DNA from: Pseudomonadota bacterium
GTDB taxonomy: Bacteria > Pseudomonadota > Gammaproteobacteria > Arenicellales > Arenicellaceae
DNA length: 7,836 bases
Direction: 5' to 3'
Assembly: GCA_018660405.1 (NCBI GenBank)
Contig: JABJKL010000197.1
Coordinates: 1 to 7,836, forward strand
Part shown: positions 1 through 5,675 of the stretch, piece by piece
How positions within the stretch are numbered: the stretch's first letter is position 1
How the letters are laid out: each line of letters begins with the position of its first letter
Translations under genes and position numbers: made by a program
The notes under the pieces: generated by a model
Databases searched by the model: none
What the model saw: the letters and a program-made list of their open reading frames with translations, nothing else
What the model was told of the DNA's origin: nothing

Positions 1-564
1 ATAGGGAATGCACTCCGCCTGTGAAGATTTCTTCAAGTCGAACGATTGCCTCGCCTGACGACCTTTCTCGGTCAGAACCAACGATCTTCGGGAGAGCACA
101 TAGCCGAAGAAATCTTCGCTTCGTGGCACCCAGATGCCTGCAAGGCTGGTTGCCGTCCCGGTATTGCGATTCTCGGCGTAGTCAGCAAAGCGCCCGGACA
201 GCGGCACGACAGTGCCGTCATCCTTGATTATCTCGATACCGAGCCCCCACGTATCCGGTTCCTGTCGGCTTGGATTAACGACGGCGATTACCCGGTCTCC
301 AGGGCTAAGCGCGTCGGCTGTAAATCCATAGTGACGGCTCGTCGCACCAGTAGCTTCGACCCTCACCTCTACAGGGTTTCCCGCTGCATTGGTCGATTCG
401 AGATGGATTACGCTGTGCGGATTTCTATAGTCGAACGCCGTCACCACACCCTCGAACGTCGCTCGCGCTTGTGTATCGAACTGAGGGGTGCCGTGATGAC
501 CCATCGCGCTCGTCGCAATACACAGCAGAGCCGACGCGATCGAAACCAGAATCCTGTGATCCAT
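1..564 (-). CDS. Secreted DUF6152-like protein, C-terminus cut by window edge
   Basis: An open frame reads from ATG at 564-562 to base 1 with no stop: 188 codons seen, C-terminus missing. A strong Shine-Dalgarno AGGAGGG lies 6 nt upstream, fixing the start. Residues 1-22 form a signal peptide (Arg4, then a hydrophobic stretch, then small residues up to about Ala20-Gly22), so the mature protein should be periplasmic and begin near HHGTPQFD. The layout resembles DUF6152 proteins as I recall them: an HH-G-x(3)-FD start, a beta-rich core with NPH at 48-50, a PGD turn near 88-90, and a tail with a GIW-P block (143-147), LTEKGR (164-169), FD and a Cys-x-Pro near 185-187. No catalytic motif is visible and the family has no established function. 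It follows the exported FAH-family gene by 69 bp on the same strand, so the two are probably co-transcribed. The family call is from memory; the gene itself is well supported. Confidence 0.8.
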   Translation of the reverse strand, partial: MDHRILVSIASALLCIATSAMGHHGTPQFDTQARATFEGVVTAFDYRNPHSVIHLESTNAAGNPVEVRVEATGATSRHYGFTADALSPGDRVIAVVNPSRQEPDTWGLGIEIIKDDGTVVPLSGRFADYAENRNTGTATSLAGIWVPRSEDFFGYVLSRRSLVLTEKGRQARQSFDLKKSSQAECIPY

Positions 565-570
565 TTCCTA

Positions 571-577
571 CCCTCCT
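571..577 (-). promoter_or_regulatory. Strong ribosome binding site of the DUF6152-like gene
   Basis: On the minus strand the sequence reads AGGAGGG, then 6 nt, then ATG at 564. This near-perfect Shine-Dalgarno supports the start of the truncated left-edge gene and argues against the overlapping plus-strand frame being coding. Confidence 0.75.
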
Positions 578-633
578 AAACCGACGGCGCTGGTGACCGC
601 TCCCAATGGAAACGGCCACACCAACGAATATCT

Positions 634-1695
634 CTAGGAACCCGAGGCCACGACCGAGTTGGTCAGGATACCGATGCTCTCGATCTCACACACCGCCGTG
701 TCGCCGGCCTGCATGTAAATCGGGGTCTCGCGTGCGGTACCTACGCCCGATGGGCTACCTAACGCGTAAACGTCACCCGGTTGCATCGTGATGATGTGGG
801 AGACATAGCTCAACATGTCGTAGATATCGTGCGTCATGTTACCGGTGTTGGAATCCTGCATCACGTTGCCGCTCAGGGTTAATCTCTGCTTAAGATTCAT
901 CGGCTCGGGCACGAACTCCTTGGGGACGATGAACGGCCCGAAGGGGGCAAATGTGTCGTGGTTTTTCTGCAAAAACCAGTCGGTGCCCATACGCCCGTCG
1001 CCGCGGCCACCACGATCGGACACATCGTTCTCCAGCGTGTAGCCGAAGATGTAATCCGCCGCATCCTCCACAGCCACCCGGCTGGCGGGCTTGCTGACGA
1101 CCACCGCTAGCTCGCACTCCCAGTCAAGATTAGTCCGTTGGGGAGGTATGCGAATCGCTTCACCGTCGGCGATAATTGTGTTCGGCAGCTTCAAAAACAT
1201 GTAGGGGTTCTGTCGGCGGTCACCCTCTTCCCGTTCCCATATGCCGGGAATCGGGTCCGGTGCCGGCCTCATGTCAGGCTCCGCATTGGGGTCGTTCCGT
1301 CGCGCCATTTCTCTCGCGTGCAGCGAGTAGTTGGATGCCGCGTTGTAAATGACGTGGGGTCGCATGGGCGGACGAATATCCACCTCGCTCACGTTCTTGA
1401 CGTAAGCCGCCTCTGGTGTAGACGCAGCCTCACGGGCAATCGTGTGTAAGCGATCACGGAGTCCGTCATAGGCAACGATCAGCTCCGTCATGGTGGCGGG
1501 TATCGCAGGCTTCGCGCCATCTAGCGCCTGGTTGGCCTGTGCGATGTTGACGATGAGACTGTCGTCTAACACCAGCCCCAGATAGTTTTCGCCGCCGTCT
1601 TCGAACGTTCCCAATTTGAACGACACCGCGTCCTGAGCCAAAAGCCAGCCTGGTGCTGCAAATATCAGCGCAAGAATAATCAGTAAGCGTTTCAT
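634..1695 (-). CDS. Exported fumarylacetoacetate hydrolase family protein
   Basis: This 353-residue protein has a clear signal peptide (Lys2-Arg3, hydrophobic 4-19, likely cleavage near Ala20-Gln21), so it should act in the periplasm; most FAH-family enzymes are cytoplasmic. The FAH fold occupies roughly 110-347. Visible family motifs are NYSLHARE at 122-129 (the His126-x-x-Glu129 catalytic pair), FLKLPNT at 167-173, the metal ligands Glu193 and Glu195 in DWECELAVVV, Asp224 in GYTLENDVS, Lys244 before DTFAPFGPFI, and a Gly-rich GSPSGVGTAR near 313-322. All residues needed for metal-dependent chemistry on a 2-oxo or 1,3-diketo acid appear present. Residues 21-105 form the N-terminal cap domain common in the longer family members. 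The start is supported by AGAGAGGT 6 nt upstream. It is first in a unit with the DUF6152-like gene. The substrate is unknown; hydrolase, decarboxylase and isomerase all occur in this family. Confidence 0.9.
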   Translation of the reverse strand: MKRLLIILALIFAAPGWLLAQDAVSFKLGTFEDGGENYLGLVLDDSLIVNIAQANQALDGAKPAIPATMTELIVAYDGLRDRLHTIAREAASTPEAAYVKNVSEVDIRPPMRPHVIYNAASNYSLHAREMARRNDPNAEPDMRPAPDPIPGIWEREEGDRRQNPYMFLKLPNTIIADGEAIRIPPQRTNLDWECELAVVVSKPASRVAVEDAADYIFGYTLENDVSDRGGRGDGRMGTDWFLQKNHDTFAPFGPFIVPKEFVPEPMNLKQRLTLSGNVMQDSNTGNMTHDIYDMLSYVSHIITMQPGDVYALGSPSGVGTARETPIYMQAGDTAVCEIESIGILTNSVVASGS

Positions 1696-1701
1696 AACGT
1701 A

Positions 1702-1709
1702 ACCTCTCT
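1702..1709 (-). promoter_or_regulatory. Ribosome binding site of the exported FAH gene
   Basis: Minus-strand AGAGAGGT sits 6 nt before the ATG at 1695. It places the start immediately before the signal peptide, which makes the export call firm. Confidence 0.6.
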
Positions 1710-1821
1710 CGTTTTATGCCCGTCCATCATGGGTACTCCAGCAACATTGGTTTTATGGAATACCAGACTAGCGGGCGGGTCATTTGTTAAGGCTCTCCCA
1801 CAGAACCTGATGTAGTGTCCT

Positions 1822-1850
1822 AAACTAGACCGACTACCGGCGGCTGTCAA
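1822..1850 (-). promoter_or_regulatory. Putative sigma70 promoter for the exported FAH / DUF6152 unit
   Basis: Reading the minus strand, a perfect TTGACA (-35, bases 1850-1845) is followed by exactly 17 nt and then TAGTTT (-10, 1827-1822). The -10 is weak (three of six consensus bases). Transcription would start near 1815, leaving a leader of about 120 nt before the ATG at 1695. The -10 lies inside an imperfect dyad, TAGT-N7-ACTA (1813-1827), that could be an operator for a repressor. No regulator gene is in the window. Confidence 0.4.
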
Positions 1851-1897
1851 CCACGGCGCCTGACCATAAACGATGAAAGACCAACTTATTCACCAAT

Positions 1898-1921
1898 ATA
1901 ATGTGGTCGATAATGTGGTCG
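1898..1921. repeat. Perfect 12-bp tandem direct repeat, two copies
   Basis: ATAATGTGGTCG occurs at 1898-1909 and again at 1910-1921 with no spacer. It is downstream of the 2013-2819 gene and upstream of the left unit's promoter, about 40 bp from the composition change. It could be a regulator's paired site, a slippage duplication or a scar; nothing identifies which. Confidence 0.85.
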
Positions 1922-1962
1922 CTGTACTGGGAATATAAAAAGGATGAGCACCCTTCCCCCAA

Positions 1963-1980
1963 AATCAAGAATTATTGATT
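1963..1980. repeat. Inverted repeat downstream of the FAH gene ending at 2013
   Basis: AATCAA and TTGATT are separated by 6 nt, giving a 6-bp AT-rich stem about 30 bp beyond the stop of the minus-strand FAH gene. In that gene's transcript the stem is followed by UUGGGGG, not a U-run, so a normal intrinsic terminator is not supported. It may end or protect the message, or be chance. Confidence 0.4.
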
Positions 1981-2012
1981 GGCTCCAAAATCCTGTAGTT
2001 TGAGGTGTAGAT

Positions 2013-2819
2013 TCAGGCGCTCATAGTATTACTAAGCGAGTCCAGACCTTCTATTTGAACCTCCACTGTTTTCCCGGGTTTAATAGGCAGAATCCCATCA
2101 CCGGTGCCACAGGCGATCAAATCACCTGGGAACAATGTCATATCTTGCGATAGTAAACTCACCAATTGGTGTGGCGAGAAAATCAGGTCGCTAATAGGAT
2201 AATTTTGCATTACTTTATTCCTGTATATGGTCTGTACTGTCAGTTGGTCGGCATCGATTTCAGTACATATGCTGGGTCCAAAGGCACCAAAGGTATCCAT
2301 ACTCTTTGCTCTACACCATTGTGGAAAAGTGGGGTCTTTTTCGATCAGTGTCAACGCAGTGACATCATTTACACAGGTATAACCAAAAATATAATCACCC
2401 GCATCTGATTCACTGACATTTCGGCAAGTCTTACCAATAACAACGCCCAGCTCACCTTCATATATTATTCTTCCATCATAATAATCGGGTCGTTGAATTT
2501 CGCCCTGATGAGGCAAGTAACAATTACTGGGCTTAAGAAAATACAAGGGTTCTTCGGGTATCGCCAAGCCCTTTTTCTCTGCCGCGCTTCGCACATTATT
2601 CCACAGGCCAATCATCTTGCTGGGCCAACAAGGTGTGAGTAAATCAAGATTATTTACTTGCAATATCTCATCAGTGGATTTTGACCCTTCGAACAAATCC
2701 CCAGTGTGTACGGTTACCTGTCCTGGCGCTTCACTATCATCATCTATTAATTGACCGAATTCTACTGGTGCAGAGTTTGGTGTAGAGCTCTGACGCTTAA
2801 ACCTGATCCATTTAGCCAT
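2013..2819 (-). CDS. Cytoplasmic FAH family protein with altered HxxE motif
   Basis: This 268-residue protein has no signal peptide. A short variable N-terminal part (1-60) precedes an FAH catalytic domain (about 64-262). Seen motifs are PSKMIGLWNN (66-75), PLYFLKPSN (91-99), metal ligands Glu121 and Glu123 in IIYEGELGVVIGK, Asp152 in FGYTCVNDV, Lys172 before MDTFGAFGP, and PGDLIACGTGDGI near 231-243. Where typical members read NYxxHAxE, this one reads NNVRSAAE (74-81), so Ser78 takes the place of the catalytic His while Glu81 stays. I recall an LWNN-type FAH subfamily in proteobacteria with this feature, so it is probably a functional variant and not a decayed gene; the rest is intact. The metal site predicts Mg2+/Mn2+-dependent work on a 2-oxo acid, such as decarboxylation or tautomerisation rather than hydrolysis, but this is inference. 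It lies 63 bp after the dehydrogenase gene on the same strand and is probably co-transcribed. Its ribosome site (AGAG, 8 nt before ATG) is weak. Confidence 0.88.
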   Translation of the reverse strand: MAKWIRFKRQSSTPNSAPVEFGQLIDDDSEAPGQVTVHTGDLFEGSKSTDEILQVNNLDLLTPCWPSKMIGLWNNVRSAAEKKGLAIPEEPLYFLKPSNCYLPHQGEIQRPDYYDGRIIYEGELGVVIGKTCRNVSESDAGDYIFGYTCVNDVTALTLIEKDPTFPQWCRAKSMDTFGAFGPSICTEIDADQLTVQTIYRNKVMQNYPISDLIFSPHQLVSLLSQDMTLFPGDLIACGTGDGILPIKPGKTVEVQIEGLDSLSNTMSA

Positions 2820-2833
2820 TGTTATTCTCTATC

Positions 2834-2880
2834 GTAGTTATTTAAGTAGTTATTTGAGTAAGTACTTAGTATTGAAAAAG
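2834..2880. repeat. Degenerate period-12 tandem repeat between two minus-strand genes
   Basis: Four successive units start with GTA: GTAGTTATTTAA (2834), GTAGTTATTTGA (2846), GTAAGTACTTA (2858, 11 nt) and GTATTGAAAAAG (2869). The first two differ at one base. The third holds a 10-bp palindrome, TAAGTACTTA (2859-2868). The array fills nearly all of the 63-bp gap between the dehydrogenase and the FAH gene. A similar array follows the ligase gene at 5549-5607. Confidence 0.6.
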
Positions 2881-2882
2881 CG

Positions 2883-3863
2883 CTAGGAACTATAAGTACC
2901 CGCCTGTTTTGCTCGCTGTATAACAAGGGCCAATACTATATCAATGCAAGGCGTTTCAATCTTTGTCATTTTACCCATTTCTTGCACGACCGTTAATAAT
3001 GCATCGATCTCCATGGGCCTGTTTTGTTCCAGGTCCTGTAGCATGGAGGTTTTATGTGCACCGACACTGGCAGCACCCGCGATGCGTTTATCTATATCCA
3101 CTGAAAATTTCACCCCCAGCGACTCGGCGATGTATTGCGCCTCAGTCATCATTCCCCTGGCAACAGCTTGAGTTCCCGGTTCTGTCGCGATGGTATCCAG
3201 TGTCGCATGAGTAAGCGCACTTATCGGGTTAAAACTTAAATTACCCCATAGTTTTATCCATATATCATTTCGAATTCGTGGTCGGACAGGTGCCTTTAAT
3301 CCGGCTTCGACAAATATTTTACTGAGTGCTAACACACGCTCTGTTTTCTCACCATTGGGCTCACCCAAAGTAAATCGATTGCCTTCAATATGATGAATAA
3401 CGCCCGGTTCCACCAGATCACAGGCCGGATATACGACACATCCTATCGCCCTTTCAGGGCCAATCTGCTGCCACTGCTGATCGTCGGGATCAACGCTACG
3501 AAGACGCGTATTTTCAAGTGGTCCGGATAAGCTGTAAAAATACCACCAGGGCACTCCATTCACAGCGGTAACAACCGCGCCATCAGGTGCCAGCAATTTT
3601 TTAATTTGAGGTACGATTCTTGGAACCGAATGCGCCTTCAATGTGACTATGACATAGTCTTGTGGAGCTAAACTTTCTGGCTGGTCAGTACAATTTAATT
3701 GATGGACCGTTTCATTTCCATCCATTACCAAGCGTAAGCCATGATCCTGCATGGCCTTTAAATGAGGCCCTCTGGCAATCAAACTGATTTCGGCATCAGT
3801 TTTAGATAACATACAACCCAAATAACCGCCTATTGCGCCGGCACCATAAATACAAATTCGCAT
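2883..3863 (-). CDS. Ketopantoate reductase (ApbA/PanE) family NADPH dehydrogenase
   Basis: This 326-residue protein matches the family's usual length. Residues 1-165 form the Rossmann domain, opening with GAGAIGG at 7-13 (nucleotide-binding glycines 7, 9 and 12); Arg31 and Lys36 are placed to favour NADPH. Lys76 (TLKAHS) and Asn102 (VNG) match conserved cofactor and substrate positions. The C-terminal helical domain carries Lys204 in WIKLWGNLSFNP, the family's catalytic lysine, then Asn208 and Asn212, and the pair Ser273 and Glu285 in the SMLQDLEQ-N6-EID block, spaced as in E. coli PanE. The protein is therefore expected to reduce a branched 2-oxo acid, or run in reverse on a 2-hydroxy acid. 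The VNGVPWWYF stretch (101-109) is typical, as I recall, of non-biosynthetic relatives, and the setting among FAH and CoA-ligase genes argues against a role in pantothenate synthesis. First gene of a minus-strand unit with the FAH gene at 2819; divergent from the ligase. Confidence 0.9.
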   Translation of the reverse strand: MRICIYGAGAIGGYLGCMLSKTDAEISLIARGPHLKAMQDHGLRLVMDGNETVHQLNCTDQPESLAPQDYVIVTLKAHSVPRIVPQIKKLLAPDGAVVTAVNGVPWWYFYSLSGPLENTRLRSVDPDDQQWQQIGPERAIGCVVYPACDLVEPGVIHHIEGNRFTLGEPNGEKTERVLALSKIFVEAGLKAPVRPRIRNDIWIKLWGNLSFNPISALTHATLDTIATEPGTQAVARGMMTEAQYIAESLGVKFSVDIDKRIAGAASVGAHKTSMLQDLEQNRPMEIDALLTVVQEMGKMTKIETPCIDIVLALVIQRAKQAGTYSS

Positions 3864-3908
3864 TCCTATTACCTATAAAAAGCCTGTAAACGACCTGAAA
3901 TATTGGTG

Positions 3909-3917
3909 ACTATAACA
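3909..3917 (-). promoter_or_regulatory. Extended -10 promoter for the dehydrogenase/FAH unit
   Basis: On the minus strand, TGTTATAGT combines an extended TGn with TATAGT, five of six bases of the -10 consensus. No good -35 lies 16-18 nt upstream, as is usual for extended -10 promoters. Transcription would begin near 3902, about 39 nt before the ATG at 3863. Confidence 0.45.
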
Positions 3918-3987
3918 GAGCCTTCCTGTTTGGCTATTAATGGTTAGGCTAGGCTTGACTTATTAGCGCATTCCAGCAGACTACTTC

Positions 3988-4014
3988 TTTTTTTGACGGA
4001 CATTTTTTTGACGG
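3988..4014 (+). repeat. Duplicated T7-GACGG element upstream of the ligase
   Basis: TTTTTTTGACGG occurs at 3988-3999 and again at 4003-4014, separated by ACA, giving a 15-bp period. The second copy ends 13 nt before the ligase ATG. Each copy contains TTGACG, five of six -35 bases. The first copy's TTGACG (3994-3999) is 16 nt before TAGATA (4016-4021), a poor -10 match; start would fall at about the ATG itself, so the ligase message might be leaderless. The pair may be a regulator site or a small duplication. Confidence 0.5.
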
Positions 4015-4027
4015 GTAGATATTAGTT

Positions 4028-5554
4028 ATGAAAACATTGGGAGAATTGATCAAAATTGGCAAGGGTGAAGATCTTGCACTTTTAGCACCTGGTAGAAAGG
4101 CACTTTCATACGATGGCCTGCGCACCCAGGTTGCTAACACCGTTCAGCGCCTTGCTGAACTAGGTGTAGGTCGTAATGATACCGTTGCGATAGTTCTACC
4201 CAATGGGCCAGAAATGGCCAGCGCATTTATCTCGATTGGTGCGGCAGCAACGACCGCTCCGTTAAACCCTACTTACGGTGCTGAAGAATTCACCTTTTAC
4301 CTATCCGATTTAAAACCCAAGTTGCTTGTAGTTGCAGATAATGGTGCGGATAATACTGACTCACCCGTCGTTGCTTGCGCCGAAGAACAGGGCATCAATA
4401 TTGCCCGTTTATCATTTCAGGACACTGATCCTGCCGGTAAATTTGAATTGTCAGGTGATGTGTCTTCGGATGCTTCTACCGAAGTAGAATATGCGCAAGC
4501 CGACGATATTGGCCTTGTATTACACACATCTGGCACCACATCACGACCAAAATTGGTGCCCTTAACTCAACAGAATATCATTGCATCAGCCGGCAATATT
4601 TCTGAGAGCTTATCCTTAACATCCCAAGATCGTTGTCTAAATATCATGCCGCTGTTTCACATTCACGGTCTAATTGCCGCGGTGTTGGCTTCTATTCATG
4701 CGGGTGCGAGTGTCTGCTGCACTCCAGGATTTAACGCCCTTAAATTCTTTCAGTGGCTGGAGGATGTTAACCCTAGTTGGTATACCGGGGTGCCCACAAT
4801 GCATCAAGGTATCTTGTCAAGAGCATCACGTAACCAGGAAATCATCGAAAAGGTAAAATTGCGTTTTCTGCGTTCATCGTCGGCATCACTGCCTCCTCAG
4901 GTAATGAAGCAATTGGAAGATGCTTTTGCAGCTCCGGTTATTGAAGCCTATGGTATGACCGAAGCCGCTCACCAAATGGCTTGCAATCCTTTAGCTGAGG
5001 GAACCCAGAAACCTGGCTCCGTGGGCCTGGCTGCCGGACCCGAGATATCCATCATGGATAAGGAAGGCAATCATTTGAAACCCGAAGAAATTGGTGAAGT
5101 TGTGATCAAAGGTGAAAACGTCACCGCAGGTTACATTAATAACGAAGAAGCAAATGCAACAGCCTTTACTGATGGCTGGTTTAGAACCGGGGATCAAGGT
5201 CGTCTCGATAACGAAGGCTATTTAACGCTGACCGGCAGGTTGAAAGAAATTATTAATCGCGGTGGAGAAAAAATATCTCCAAGGGAAGTTGATGAAATCC
5301 TGTTGGATCATGAAAGTGTCGCTCAGGTTGTTACGTTTGCCATGCCACACGACAAACTGGGCGAGGACGTGGCCGCGGCCGTGGTCATTGAAGAAGGAAG
5401 TACCATTGATGAGGCTGGTTTACGTAAATATGCAGCGCAACGATTGGCAGATTTTAAAGTACCCAGAAAAATAATTTTTCTGGAAGAGATACCCAAAGGC
5501 GCGACTGGCAAACTTCAGCGGATTGGTTTAGCTAAAAAACTGGGGTTGGTATAG
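4028..5554 (+). CDS. AMP-forming acyl-CoA ligase, oxalyl-CoA synthetase (AAE3/Pcs60)-like
   Basis: This complete 508-residue ANL-superfamily enzyme activates a carboxylate with ATP and joins it to CoA. Motifs in order: phosphate loop TSGTTSRPK (167-175), MPLFHIHGL (207-215), YGMTEA (308-313), WFRTGD (384-389), hinge GRLKEIINRGGEKISP (403-418), and the catalytic lysine Lys495 in PKGATGKLQRI. The TSGTTSRPKLVPLT loop, MPLFHIHGL and EAYGMTEAAHQM-x2-NP block are the pattern I associate with the AAE3/Pcs60 branch, whose plant and yeast members are oxalate-CoA ligases. Oxalate or another short acid is thus a reasonable substrate, but no formyl-CoA transferase or oxalyl-CoA decarboxylase gene is in view. 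A stop (TAG, 4016-4018) in frame just upstream makes 4028 the first possible ATG. No convincing Shine-Dalgarno precedes it. It is divergent from the dehydrogenase unit and 121 bp ahead of the Nramp-related gene. Confidence 0.92.
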   Translation: MKTLGELIKIGKGEDLALLAPGRKALSYDGLRTQVANTVQRLAELGVGRNDTVAIVLPNGPEMASAFISIGAAATTAPLNPTYGAEEFTFYLSDLKPKLLVVADNGADNTDSPVVACAEEQGINIARLSFQDTDPAGKFELSGDVSSDASTEVEYAQADDIGLVLHTSGTTSRPKLVPLTQQNIIASAGNISESLSLTSQDRCLNIMPLFHIHGLIAAVLASIHAGASVCCTPGFNALKFFQWLEDVNPSWYTGVPTMHQGILSRASRNQEIIEKVKLRFLRSSSASLPPQVMKQLEDAFAAPVIEAYGMTEAAHQMACNPLAEGTQKPGSVGLAAGPEISIMDKEGNHLKPEEIGEVVIKGENVTAGYINNEEANATAFTDGWFRTGDQGRLDNEGYLTLTGRLKEIINRGGEKISPREVDEILLDHESVAQVVTFAMPHDKLGEDVAAAVVIEEGSTIDEAGLRKYAAQRLADFKVPRKIIFLEEIPKGATGKLQRIGLAKKLGLV

Positions 5555-5607
5555 TTGAGGTATTAGCTGAAGTATTAGTCAAGGGTTAGTTAATTAGGTG
5601 TAGCTAA
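5549..5607 (+). repeat. Degenerate period-12 repeat across the ligase stop codon
   Basis: Successive units are GTATAGTTGAG (5549, 11 nt), GTATTAGCTGAA (5560), GTATTAGTCAAG (5572), GGTTAGTTAATT (5584) and AGGTGTAGCTAA (5596). The two central units match closely (GTATTAG identical); the outer ones are weak. The array starts over the ligase stop (5552-5554) and runs into the gap before the Nramp-related gene. Its period and GTA starts resemble the array at 2834-2880. Confidence 0.45.
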
Positions 5608-5609
5608 TT
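5592..5609. repeat. AATTAG/CTAATT inverted repeat before the Nramp-related gene
   Basis: A perfect 6-bp dyad with a 6-nt centre (GTGTAG). It abuts a possible -35 (TTGCTG, 5609-5614), so it could be an operator. As an RNA hairpin it would be weak and has no U-run. Confidence 0.45.
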
Positions 5610-5636
5610 TGCTGACGATTTATTCAAAATAATATT
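5609..5636 (+). promoter_or_regulatory. Possible promoter of the Nramp-related gene
   Basis: TTGCTG (5609-5614), a 16-nt spacer and AATATT (5631-5636, four of six -10 bases) in an AT-rich stretch. Start would be near 5643, about 33 nt before the ATG. The gene may equally be read through from the ligase, since no terminator is visible in the 121-bp gap. Confidence 0.25.
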
Positions 5637-5658
5637 CTTATTTCCATTGTTATTTCCT

Positions 5659-5665
5659 AGGGGAG
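5659..5665 (+). promoter_or_regulatory. Ribosome binding site of the Nramp-related gene
   Basis: AGGGGAG lies 10 nt before the ATG at 5676. It is a better site than those of the neighbouring genes and fixes the start with its polar 30-residue N-terminal tail. Confidence 0.6.
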
Positions 5666-5675
5666 TCACGACACT

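Larger units (their letters stand above)
1696..2012. other. Gene-free gap (317 bp) between the two minus-strand units
   Basis: No credible open frame with a ribosome binding site is present on either strand. The gap holds the promoter for the left unit (1822-1850), a perfect 12-bp tandem duplication (1898-1921), a small inverted repeat (1963-1980), and a change from GC-rich to AT-rich sequence at about 1860. No tRNA, small RNA or clear rho-independent terminator was recognised. Confidence 0.6.

Noticed and set aside
46..579. 177-residue plus-strand open frame at the left edge
   Set aside because: It has no ribosome site or recognisable domain and lies opposite the DUF6152-like gene, which has a signal peptide and a strong Shine-Dalgarno.
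1138..1449. 103-residue plus-strand open frame
   Set aside because: It is antisense to the FAH domain core of the exported protein; Arg/Val-rich sequence typical of a shadow frame in GC-rich DNA.
1898..1921. CRISPR or insertion-sequence end
   Set aside because: Only two 12-bp units without spacers, no inverted repeats and no transposase or cas gene in the window.
1963..1980. Rho-independent terminator after the FAH gene at 2013
   Set aside because: The stem is only 6 bp and AT-rich, and it is followed by G residues, not a U-run, in the transcript. Kept only as an inverted repeat.
4028..5554. Complete oxalate degradation operon
   Set aside because: The ligase resembles oxalate-CoA ligases, but no oxalyl-CoA decarboxylase, formyl-CoA transferase or oxalate antiporter is present, so oxalate remains only a candidate substrate.
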